Positions 45,210 to 52,173 of a DNA stretch of 64,000 bases are shown piece by piece. Numbering within the stretch: position 1 is the first letter of the stretch; every line of letters starts with the position of its first letter. Under the pieces are notes generated by a model. The model was not told the origin of the DNA, did not search any database, and saw only the letters and a list, made by a program, of their open reading frames with translations. The position numbers were made by a program, and so were the translations under genes. This stretch comes from an uncultured Bacilli bacterium (lineage in GTDB: Bacteria; Bacillota_I; Bacilli_A; RF39; UBA660), in NCBI GenBank assembly GCA_934131175.1, contig CAKOZD010000005.1:32859-96858 (forward strand), written 5' to 3'.

Positions 45210-45320
45210 TTAATGTAAATTGTCTTCATCAACCATGCTTGCTACTTTTAGAGAACTATAAATAAACAAAAGTATAATTGATACAAAAAAACTGAATAAA
45301 ATAAGTATGAATGTTTTAAT
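45210..45320 (-). CDS. 36-residue membrane peptide, probable ATT start
   Basis: A short frame in a 300-base gap reads KTFILILFSFFVSIILL then FIYSSLKVASMVDEDNLH and stop: one long helix and an acidic tail. No ATG/GTG/TTG starts it, but the strong RBS GAGGTGAT is followed four bases later by ATT (45320), with another ATT at 45323. Such short peptides with a SLKVAS-like end after one helix look familiar from Bacillota, though I cannot name a family. It would have been missed by gene finders that demand standard starts. Confidence 0.5.
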   Translation of the reverse strand: MKTFILILFSFFVSIILLFIYSSLKVASMVDEDNLH

Positions 45321-45445
45321 AATAATCACCTCGTTTAGTTGTTTTATCATATATTTTATTATATGTAAAACTCTGGATTTTACTATTTATTCGACTTATT
45401 CTTTCAGTTTTTTTATTTTCTTTTAACAAATTTTTAATTTTAATA

Positions 45446-46339
45446 TTACTTTGTAAGGGACTTTTTGAAGTTTCCTTCTATTCCTATTCCTTCACTTTTT
45501 ATCATAAAAGCATTTTTATCTAGTTCTTTTAAATGTCTTTCTAGACGTTGCATTTCATATTTTGATAGTGCTGAATAAATTATATTTACTTTTTCATGAT
45601 TATAGCCACCTACTGCATCCCAGTATGTTGCGTCTCTTTGCAGTTCTTCTTTTATAAAGTTAATTATTGTTTTAGTTTTATCTTTTGTAAATATCATTAC
45701 ATAACTGCAAATATTTTGTTCATGAGTGTTGTCTACTACTATACTTGCGATTACTGTATAAATGATTGAATATATCATTGTAGGTAGTCCGTATAATAGG
45801 CCACATATTGCATAGATTACGATATTTATTGCTCCTCCAATTTTTCCAACTGATAGGTTTCTATTTCGCATACTAATAAGTATTCCTATTATATCTGTTC
45901 CTCCACCTGATCCACTTGCTGATAGAGTCATTCCACTTCCATATCCGGCAATTATTCCTCCAATTAAGACACAAGTTAATAAATCATTTACAATAGCTTT
46001 ATCTGGTATTGGAATAATAGTTAAAAATATTGTTTGAAATATTACACATACTAGGCTTCTTCTAAAGAAAGTTTTACTAATAAATTTATAAGCAAGTACA
46101 AATAATGGTAAATTAAGAAGTAAATTGATAATACCTGATACATCAAATGATGTTTTTATATGTAATACATTTATAAATAAACTTCTTATTAATTGAGCTA
46201 TACCTAGTATTCCTCCGTTATATAGTGAATTAGGTACTAAAAATATGTTTACTGCAAATGCAAATAGAAAACATCCAATAATTGCTTTTGTTAAATCTTT
46301 AATGTCCCATTTAAATAACTTATCTAATAATTCATTCAT
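45446..46339 (-). CDS. YitT family membrane protein
   Basis: A 297-residue protein of the YitT family (DUF161 membrane part with DUF2179 C-terminal domain). About six helices include LVPNSLYNGGILGIAQLI and GSGMTLSASGSGGGTDIIGI; the soluble end contains ATYWDAVGGYNHEKVNIIYSALSKYEMQRLERHL. Function is unknown; transport of a small molecule is often assumed. RBS GAGGG. Its leader carries a promoter, two similar stem-loops and a terminator (46364-46485), so its expression is likely controlled by attenuation. Confidence 0.88.
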   Translation of the reverse strand: MNELLDKLFKWDIKDLTKAIIGCFLFAFAVNIFLVPNSLYNGGILGIAQLIRSLFINVLHIKTSFDVSGIINLLLNLPLFVLAYKFISKTFFRRSLVCVIFQTIFLTIIPIPDKAIVNDLLTCVLIGGIIAGYGSGMTLSASGSGGGTDIIGILISMRNRNLSVGKIGGAINIVIYAICGLLYGLPTMIYSIIYTVIASIVVDNTHEQNICSYVMIFTKDKTKTIINFIKEELQRDATYWDAVGGYNHEKVNIIYSALSKYEMQRLERHLKELDKNAFMIKSEGIGIEGNFKKSLTK

Positions 46340-46363
46340 AATATTACCCTCTTATTTAAGTAT

Positions 46364-46450
46364 AAAAAAAGGAATACAATTAATCTTAACCTATTAAAGT
46401 ATTCCAAGTTGAGAAATAATTAATTTTAACCTATTAAAATCTCTCTTCAT
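46364..46450 (-). ncRNA. Tandem stem-loop leader with terminator ahead of yitT (candidate riboregulator)
   Basis: Two hairpins of the same plan occur in tandem. Hairpin 1 (46411-46445) has outer stem GAGAGAT / ATTTCTC; hairpin 2 (46371-46405) has GGAATAC / GTATTCC and is followed by seven T, making it a terminator. Inside each is a one-against-two-base internal loop, an identical inner stem TTAAT / ATTAA, and an 8-base apical loop AGGTTAA(A or G). The outer stems differ in sequence yet both pair, while inner stem and loop are conserved. The predicted transcript start is about five bases before hairpin 1. Confidence 0.7.
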
Positions 46451-46456
46451 GATTTC

Positions 46457-46485
46457 ATTATAGCATATTTTATGTGATTTTTCAA
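46457..46485 (-). promoter_or_regulatory. Strong promoter of the yitT leader
   Basis: - strand TTGAAA, 17-base spacer, TATAAT preceded by TGC (extended -10). Confidence 0.85.
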
Positions 46486-46539
46486 TAGATACAATGTATA
46501 ATCTACATTATTTAATAAATAAAGTATTTTATATATTTA

Positions 46540-47550
46540 TTATGTAGATAAAGTATATGGACTTGATTTTGTTCCATACCCATTTAATGTTACGTTAGAT
46601 TTTAATGTAACAATTGGTCTTAGGTACATGCTTACTGTTCTATTACCACTTGCAGAATTATACACGCCAGTATATGTATAATATAATTCTTCACCTGAAG
46701 TAACATCAATTCCTTCTACTTTTCCATTTGTTTCTATATAACGTGGATATAAATTATATTCCATGCATCCTCCATAATCTATGTCTTGATAAAATCCTCT
46801 TGATGCTAAGTAATATTTTACGGCTGTTGTAGAATTTAGTTTATATGCTTTTAGTGTTCCAATGGAATTTCTGACAAGACTTATATCTTCTTGATATGCA
46901 AAGTCGACAAAAAAATCTGTTGTATGATTTTCACCACCATAATAATTTTCTCCATAAATTGCATTTAAATATGTACTACATTCTTGATTTGTTGTCAAAT
47001 ATTTTATTGCATTATCACTTAATGTATACGTCAAGATTTTATCAGAACCTCCTATCATTCTAGATGAGTTTGTATAAGTGGAATTTTCATATTGAGATGC
47101 TAATGTATTTAAATACCCTACATAGTACTTATAACCGGTTGTTCCATAAAATGATATTGCTACGCTAGATGTATATTCTGAAATCATGTCTATAGTTCCA
47201 TCATCATTCACACTAATTATTCTCCATAAATTTAATTCTTTAGGATTTATAGTTTGTGTTGATGAAGCACCTGTTTTTGTTTTATCTGTTGTATAAGAAG
47301 AAACTGTTGGTGTCATAGAAACATATTTTCCTAATTTACTAGAATTTGCTTTTGTATATAGCTCATCAATTGCATCTTGTACATTTGTAGATGATAATTT
47401 ACTCGATGTGTTTGAGTAAGATACATTTACTGCAGATATGATAGTTGCAGCATATACTGTTGTTCCTGATATTAATATACCTGTTATGATACCTAGAATA
47501 TATTTTTTGTTTTTTATGATCTTTTCTTTTAAGTTTTTTAATACTTTCAA
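46540..47550 (-). CDS. Secreted surface protein with VQDAIDEL motif, unknown function
   Basis: A 336-residue protein with a basic start, a hydrophobic signal/anchor (YILGIITGILISGTTVYA) and a ~300-residue exterior. It carries VSYSNTSSKLSSTNVQDAIDELY, a motif type known from trimeric fibre and stalk proteins. The C-terminal ~200 residues (RIISVNDDGTIDMISEY; TVSMYLRPIVTLKSNV) look like a compact ligand or matrix domain without a name. I place the start at TTG 47550: GTG 47559 belongs to the RBS GGTAGGTGAT that overlaps the stop of the upstream gene. It is the last gene of the secreted-protein cluster. Confidence 0.7.
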   Translation of the reverse strand: MKVLKNLKEKIIKNKKYILGIITGILISGTTVYAATIISAVNVSYSNTSSKLSSTNVQDAIDELYTKANSSKLGKYVSMTPTVSSYTTDKTKTGASSTQTINPKELNLWRIISVNDDGTIDMISEYTSSVAISFYGTTGYKYYVGYLNTLASQYENSTYTNSSRMIGGSDKILTYTLSDNAIKYLTTNQECSTYLNAIYGENYYGGENHTTDFFVDFAYQEDISLVRNSIGTLKAYKLNSTTAVKYYLASRGFYQDIDYGGCMEYNLYPRYIETNGKVEGIDVTSGEELYYTYTGVYNSASGNRTVSMYLRPIVTLKSNVTLNGYGTKSSPYTLST

Positions 47551-47551
47551 C

Positions 47552-48133
47552 TTAATCACCTACCATCTTAGATATTTCATCTAATGCACATTGTACATCA
47601 CTACAATTAAGATTTGTTTTTGAATTATCATATGAAACCATTAAGGCTTGAGCATTTTTTAATACTAATTGGACTGTTGTTCTTTTTGATGTATTTGCTG
47701 GAAGTGTAGTTAAACCAGATTTATATTTAATTGTTACATATATTGTTTTTACTGAGTTAGCACTTATTACTTTATCTGTTTCATTATTACTTATTTCATA
47801 AACTATATTTGTATTATTACTTGCGTATAAGTCTTGGGTCGATGAGATTATATATGGTTTATTTGTTCTATTTCTAATTGTTAATTTATAAGTAATTTTT
47901 GATGACAATGTAGGCAGTTTATTATACAATATAATTCTTTCTGTACCATAATCTGCCTTCTCTATTTCTTCTGCATTTCCAACTACATTACTTACTTCTA
48001 CACCCGTTACCATAAGATCTATGTTTGCTCTTAAAAGAGCAGTTCCAGCAAGTTGCATATTAGTATTTAAAGAAGCATAGCCTATTGCCATAGTAACAAT
48101 TAATACAATAAATATATAACTACGCTTCTTCAT
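47552..48133 (-). CDS. TasA-like secreted protein with VQCALDEI motif
   Basis: A 193-residue protein with signal sequence MKKRSYIFIVLIVTMAIGYA and then SLNTNMQLAGTALLRANIDL, the same pattern after the helix as the three short proteins upstream in the cluster. A beta-rich domain follows (YKLTIRNRTNKPYIIS, IYVTIKYKSGLTTL). The end, VSYDNSKTNLNCSDVQCALDEI, resembles the VQDAIDEL motif of the next gene. It is thus likely a fibre or matrix subunit exported by the SipW-type peptidase pathway. RBS GAAGGTG. Confidence 0.65.
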   Translation of the reverse strand: MKKRSYIFIVLIVTMAIGYASLNTNMQLAGTALLRANIDLMVTGVEVSNVVGNAEEIEKADYGTERIILYNKLPTLSSKITYKLTIRNRTNKPYIISSTQDLYASNNTNIVYEISNNETDKVISANSVKTIYVTIKYKSGLTTLPANTSKRTTVQLVLKNAQALMVSYDNSKTNLNCSDVQCALDEISKMVGD

Positions 48134-48145
48134 ACTACACCTTCT

Positions 48146-49228
48146 TTATAATACTTCAATTTCATCTTCAATTAATAATTTTTTACTGCTTTCAAAGTCA
48201 CTTACTTTCATAATATAAATATAACCTATATTATCAGAGATTATATAAAATACAGCTCTTGTTTTTTCATTTTGATATAGAATTGGTTTATTTACATTAT
48301 CTCTTACAGCAATTAATCCATCAAATGTTTTTAATAATACTATTCTTAAACTTCTAGTTTCTACTAAACTTTGAATTGATTCAACTACTTTTGTTTCAGA
48401 TATATATCTACTATAATCAGTTAATATATTTTTTAATCTTTCTTCAAATAATTCTTCAGGAGTTTTTAAATTTCTTTGTACTAAGTATACATATACCATA
48501 AATGCTATATCAATTGCTGATAATATAACTATTACTATTAATACAATAGCTTTATTACTACCTTTTTTATATTGTAATACTGCATCTTTATTATTAGATA
48601 AATCATATTTTAAACTTATATCTGTTGTTTTCTTTGTAAGTGGTATCGTTATACTTACTACTGCATTATCTGATAAGCCTTGTTCAAACTTTTCATTATT
48701 ACCTTGAACATTTACATATAAACCTACTTTTAATAATGCTTCTCCATCTACACTATATCTATCTAAGAAAGAAGATGCAAGTTCATTATACTTTTTATAA
48801 TCAATTGAAATATCTTTTTCATCTATAGTGAAAGAATTATTTACATCTTTAATTTCTTTATTATCTAATATTTTATATTTCTTTTCTAAAATATTCTTTC
48901 CTTCTGCTGTATTTATTTGTACTTTAGCATCTATATAATAAGAGTATGTTAAATCTAGTTTTGTATCTGTTTTAAAACTATATTTAAACTCTGTATTTAT
49001 TTTATTAATTAGAGATGATACATATACTTTATTTTTTCCTAAATAATCTTCATCAAAATAATTATTATCATCTAAATATACTTTGTAGTCTAAATCACTA
49101 GTTTCACTGTAATGTAGTTTATAAGTATTATGAAATGATGAATTAAACCATCCTATAAGTCCTAATACTATTAATATGAAGATTCCTATAATTATATATT
49201 TTTTATAATTATTTTTATCTATTACCAT
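48146..49228 (-). CDS. DUF5305-like bitopic membrane protein
   Basis: A 360-residue protein: N-terminal helix (YIIIGIFILIVLGLIGWF), a ~190-residue exterior domain beginning with YKLHYSETSDLDYKVYL, a second helix (AIVLIVIVILSAIDIAFMVYVYL), and a cytoplasmic ~125-residue tail. This resembles the DUF5305 family, which I recall being found next to SipW-like peptidases. The start is ATG 49228; GTG 49237 is part of the RBS GAGGTG. It follows the signal peptidase gene by ten bases. It is probably an accessory of the export system. Confidence 0.65.
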   Translation of the reverse strand: MVIDKNNYKKYIIIGIFILIVLGLIGWFNSSFHNTYKLHYSETSDLDYKVYLDDNNYFDEDYLGKNKVYVSSLINKINTEFKYSFKTDTKLDLTYSYYIDAKVQINTAEGKNILEKKYKILDNKEIKDVNNSFTIDEKDISIDYKKYNELASSFLDRYSVDGEALLKVGLYVNVQGNNEKFEQGLSDNAVVSITIPLTKKTTDISLKYDLSNNKDAVLQYKKGSNKAIVLIVIVILSAIDIAFMVYVYLVQRNLKTPEELFEERLKNILTDYSRYISETKVVESIQSLVETRSLRIVLLKTFDGLIAVRDNVNKPILYQNEKTRAVFYIISDNIGYIYIMKVSDFESSKKLLIEDEIEVL

Positions 49229-49238
49229 ATGACTCACC

Positions 49239-50363
49239 TCACTGCATTAACTCACTTAAAAGAACTGAAGGCATACCAATATATTTAATAGTAAGTTTTT
49301 GTACTCCTTCAATATCTTCTTCATATACAACCCAATCATCTTTTTCTTTGTTGTAATCTCCTTTAGTTATATATGTATTTTCAAACTCTCCATAATTTAT
49401 TTTTATTATTCTATGTATTATTAATGTACCATTCTTTTTAAATACAATTATATCTCCTTTAGATAATTTTTGATTCTTATATTTCTTATATATAATTGCA
49501 TCTCCTTTATTAATAGTTCCAGTCATTGATTCTGTACCTATTGCAATCATATTATAAGTAAATTGACATGATATTAAATATACTAATCCAATAAATATTA
49601 TAACTATTGCGTAATCACTTAATTTTCTTTTACTTTTTTTATATTCACTCATCTTAGGAAGTTTTTTTACTATTAATATTTCTATTAATTCATATAAGAA
49701 ATATGGATATAGCATAAATAATACGCCTTCTAAGAAGCTATTTATACTTGGTAGTATTGGTACTATAAATATATACATATCTATTATCACTCTATATAAT
49801 AAACATGATTTAATACCTGACTCTTTTACTAAGTAATTTAGAAAAGTATTTTTCATAATACTTTGTAGTAAGACTACTGTAATAAATGTGTATATTTGAC
49901 TGAATGAATAATATCCATAGGCTTTATTACTTATAATTATATCTATTAGTATAAATAGAATTAGTAATAATGCTTTAGTTTTCTTTTCTTTATCTGTTAA
50001 TATATAAGAGTTTATATATCTTATTATTTCTGTTAGTACTATTATGGAGATTGTTAAAATTATTGTTATTTTTCTTAAATAATTCTTATAAAATACACTA
50101 TAATTTATGGAATAGCCTGTTCTTAGACTTATTAAATAGAATAGAATTAAGAAAGCAAGGGAACTTGCTAGTACTAAGTAAAAATAATTTTTTTCTTTAT
50201 TAAATGATTCTTTTTTTAACTTATATTTTTTTATTAAATATATTGTTGTTAGTAATAATACTATTGTTGTTATAATTAGACTTTTGTCTTTTAAATATAT
50301 AAATGATAAAAGGAGTAAAATATTTATAATCAGCAATAAAATAGTTTTATTTAATTGTTTCAT
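49239..50363 (-). CDS. SipW-type signal peptidase I with long multi-helix N-terminus
   Basis: A 374-residue protein. The C-terminal ~130 residues are an S26B (ER/SipW-type) signal peptidase: catalytic Ser in IGTESMTGTINKGD and, in place of the usual bacterial Lys, a His in TLIIHRIIKI; KLSKGDIIVFKKNG and TKGDYNKEKD complete the fold. The first ~240 residues are about seven or eight membrane helices, far longer than Bacillus SipW (about 190 residues). SipW processes TasA and TapA in Bacillus; here the peptidase is flanked by TasA-like substrates, which argues for the same job. Confidence 0.85.
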   Translation of the reverse strand: MKQLNKTILLLIINILLLLSFIYLKDKSLIITTIVLLLTTIYLIKKYKLKKESFNKEKNYFYLVLASSLAFLILFYLISLRTGYSINYSVFYKNYLRKITIILTISIIVLTEIIRYINSYILTDKEKKTKALLLILFILIDIIISNKAYGYYSFSQIYTFITVVLLQSIMKNTFLNYLVKESGIKSCLLYRVIIDMYIFIVPILPSINSFLEGVLFMLYPYFLYELIEILIVKKLPKMSEYKKSKRKLSDYAIVIIFIGLVYLISCQFTYNMIAIGTESMTGTINKGDAIIYKKYKNQKLSKGDIIVFKKNGTLIIHRIIKINYGEFENTYITKGDYNKEKDDWVVYEEDIEGVQKLTIKYIGMPSVLLSELMQ

Positions 50364-50387
50364 TATATATCTTTACTCTCTTTCTTA

Positions 50388-50906
50388 TTAATTTCCAGAT
50401 GCAGATTGTGCTGTTGCGTTTAAATCACAAGTAATTGTTACTTTCTTTGCTGTTGTTTCTGAATATGTTTTTACTAGTTTTACTGTTACTGTATCAGCAG
50501 CAGATGTTTCACCTTTTGTAAGAGTTTTATTGTTTAATACTCCTCCACGAGTTATTTGAATGTAACTAGTGTCATCTGATGTACAAGTCATTTCTCCAAG
50601 TAGTGCATTATATTGACTGTCATTTTTAATTTTATATGTTAAGACTGCTTGTTCATTTAATGTATCTAGTGTTTGTGTTGTAAAAGTAATTGATTTTCCA
50701 CCATCTGTTATTGATGCTGTTGCACCATCATTTGTACTAGTTGTATCCATTGCAGCTTCGGAAAATACTACTCCATTTGCAAAGTTGTCATAAGAACCAT
50801 TAATGTTAATGTTTCCAGTAAAATTAAGTGTAAGTGATATTGCTGCAAAACCAACTGCCACTAACACTAATAAAACTATAATTGATACTTTAATTTGTTT
50901 ATTCAT
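50388..50906 (-). CDS. TasA/camelysin-like secreted protein 3
   Basis: A 172-residue protein with signal helix (VSIIVLLVLVAVGFA, cut probably after the A) and then AISLTLNFTGNININGSYDNFANGVVFSEAAMD. The mature ~145 residues are beta-rich and hold two Cys (EMTCTSD, TITCDLN) likely to be bonded. It is about 35-45% similar by eye to the two genes upstream, so the three arose by duplication. The conserved helix-plus-GNI pattern is what SipW substrates show. RBS AGAGGT; first gene before the peptidase gene. Precise fibre-forming ability is inferred only. Confidence 0.7.
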   Translation of the reverse strand: MNKQIKVSIIVLLVLVAVGFAAISLTLNFTGNININGSYDNFANGVVFSEAAMDTTSTNDGATASITDGGKSITFTTQTLDTLNEQAVLTYKIKNDSQYNALLGEMTCTSDDTSYIQITRGGVLNNKTLTKGETSAADTVTVKLVKTYSETTAKKVTITCDLNATAQSASGN

Positions 50907-50932
50907 ATTTTTACCTCTTCTTTTAATATTTT

Positions 50933-51487
50933 TTAGTTATTGTCACATGTTTCTAATGTTTGATCGTTAGGATCATAATCTGTTGCTGTTGCTTGTAATG
51001 AACATGTAACTTTTAATGTTTGTCCAGTAGTATCTGCATATGTTTTATTAAGAAATACAAGAACTGAATCTAAACATGATATTCCATTTGGTTTAATAAC
51101 TGAATCTTTGATATCATTACTTTCTTGAGCTGTTACATAATCTTTTGCAGTTCCTTCTACTTTACAAGTAAGTTCACCCATTTTTGCTCCGTATTGACTT
51201 TTATTTCTAATGTTGTAATTTATTTGAACTGATTCACCAGTACTTGTTAATGTCTGAGTTGTAAATGTAAAAGATTTTCTGTCTTGTGCAACTGTAACTG
51301 TTGCTCCAGCATTTTTTGAATCATCATCTACATAAACTGTTTCAAATTGAATGTTGTTTGTAAAGTTTGATTCAATTCCTTTTATTGTTGCTGTACCATT
51401 TTGTCTTAATGTTATTGTGATAGCAGCAAATCCGATAGCTCCTAAAAATATTATTGTAAATATTGCTATTTTCATTTGTTTATTCAT
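50933..51487 (-). CDS. TasA/camelysin-like secreted protein 2
   Basis: A 184-residue paralogue: MNKQMKIAIFTIIFLGAI signal, then GFAAITITLRQNGTATIKGIESNFTNNIQFE. Compared with its neighbours the mature part has extra Cys residues (ISCLDSV and ETCDNN), so disulphide connectivity may differ. Start ATG 51487 follows RBS GAGAGGT; the frame extends upstream (51502) but those codons form the RBS. Spacing to neighbours is about 30 bases on each side, consistent with one transcript. Confidence 0.7.
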   Translation of the reverse strand: MNKQMKIAIFTIIFLGAIGFAAITITLRQNGTATIKGIESNFTNNIQFETVYVDDDSKNAGATVTVAQDRKSFTFTTQTLTSTGESVQINYNIRNKSQYGAKMGELTCKVEGTAKDYVTAQESNDIKDSVIKPNGISCLDSVLVFLNKTYADTTGQTLKVTCSLQATATDYDPNDQTLETCDNN

Positions 51488-51520
51488 TATTTTACCTCTC
51501 ATTCTTAAGTATTTGCATCA

Positions 51521-52045
51521 TTATGATGCTGGTTGTGCAGTTGCATTTAGTGTGCAACTTACAGTTATTGTTTTTGGGACTTTTTCTTCATAGGGATGCT
51601 TCAATATAATTGAAACAGTATCTTTATCTGATATGTTGTCTTTTTTTACAATTTGATTATCAAGTGTTCCTGCAGGTGCTATTTCAATATATTTTGTATC
51701 ACTAGAAACACAATTTATCTTTCCTATTAAAGCATTATATTGACTATTATTTTGAATTTTATAACTTAATGTTGATGTTTCATTCAAGACATCTAATGTT
51801 TGAGTTGAAAAAGATATTGTTTTTCCATCTGCAGATATTATTGCGGCAGCCCCATCCGATTTACTAATTTGATCCATATCTGCTTCTTTAAAGATTATGT
51901 TGTTTGTAAAATCATTTGGATCACTATTAATTCGAATAATTCCGCTTAAACTCATAATTGTTGTAATTGACGCATACCCTACAATTAGGAAGAATGCTAA
52001 AACGACAATTGCAACTTTAACCTTACCTCTCGTTATACATCTCAT
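51521..52045 (-). CDS. TasA/camelysin-like secreted protein 1
   Basis: First gene of the cluster, about 172 residues: signal helix (VKVAIVVLAFFLIVGYA), then SITTIMSLSGIIRINSDPNDFTNNIIFKEADMD. The mature part shows the same two-Cys beta pattern as its paralogues (INCVSSD, TVSCTLN). ATG 52045 directly abuts the RBS AGGAGG, which is too close. Alignment with the paralogues and the spacing point to ATA at 52036 (giving M-TRGKVKVAIVV). A TTGTTA-17-TATAAT promoter lies upstream. Confidence 0.7.
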   Translation of the reverse strand: MRCITRGKVKVAIVVLAFFLIVGYASITTIMSLSGIIRINSDPNDFTNNIIFKEADMDQISKSDGAAAIISADGKTISFSTQTLDVLNETSTLSYKIQNNSQYNALIGKINCVSSDTKYIEIAPAGTLDNQIVKKDNISDKDTVSIILKHPYEEKVPKTITVSCTLNATAQPAS

Positions 52046-52061
52046 CCTCCTATCTTATTTA

Positions 52062-52090
52062 ATTATATATTATGATTAAATTATTAACAA
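52062..52090 (-). promoter_or_regulatory. Promoter of the TasA-like/SipW cluster
   Basis: - strand TTGTTA, 17-base spacer, TATAAT, then RBS AGGAGG. Located just after the terminator of the ABC exporter genes. Confidence 0.75.
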
Positions 52091-52141
52091 GGAAATTTGT
52101 CGAATTTATTTTTTTAATTTTCTTTGACATTTTGTTTACAA

Positions 52142-52169
52142 CAAAAAAGATTGTCAAATTGACAATCTT
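52142..52169 (-). terminator. Terminator of the ABC exporter operon
   Basis: - strand stem AAGATTGTC / GACAATCTT, loop AATTT, followed by a T run. Confidence 0.85.
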
Positions 52170-52173
52170 AATA

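Noticed and set aside
45366..45384. GTAAAA/TTTTAC hairpin after yitT as terminator
   Set aside because: Six A/T-rich pairs only and no T run on the - strand.
46378..46438. Direct repeats acting as a DNA operator only
   Set aside because: Each copy is enclosed by its own complementary arms of different sequence and lies within the predicted transcript, which favours RNA structure; a protein binding DNA cannot be fully excluded.
46371..46445. Guanidine-II (mini-ykkC) riboswitch
   Set aside because: The tandem hairpin layout is similar, but the apical loops read AGGTTAAR and lack the ACGR loop that defines that class.
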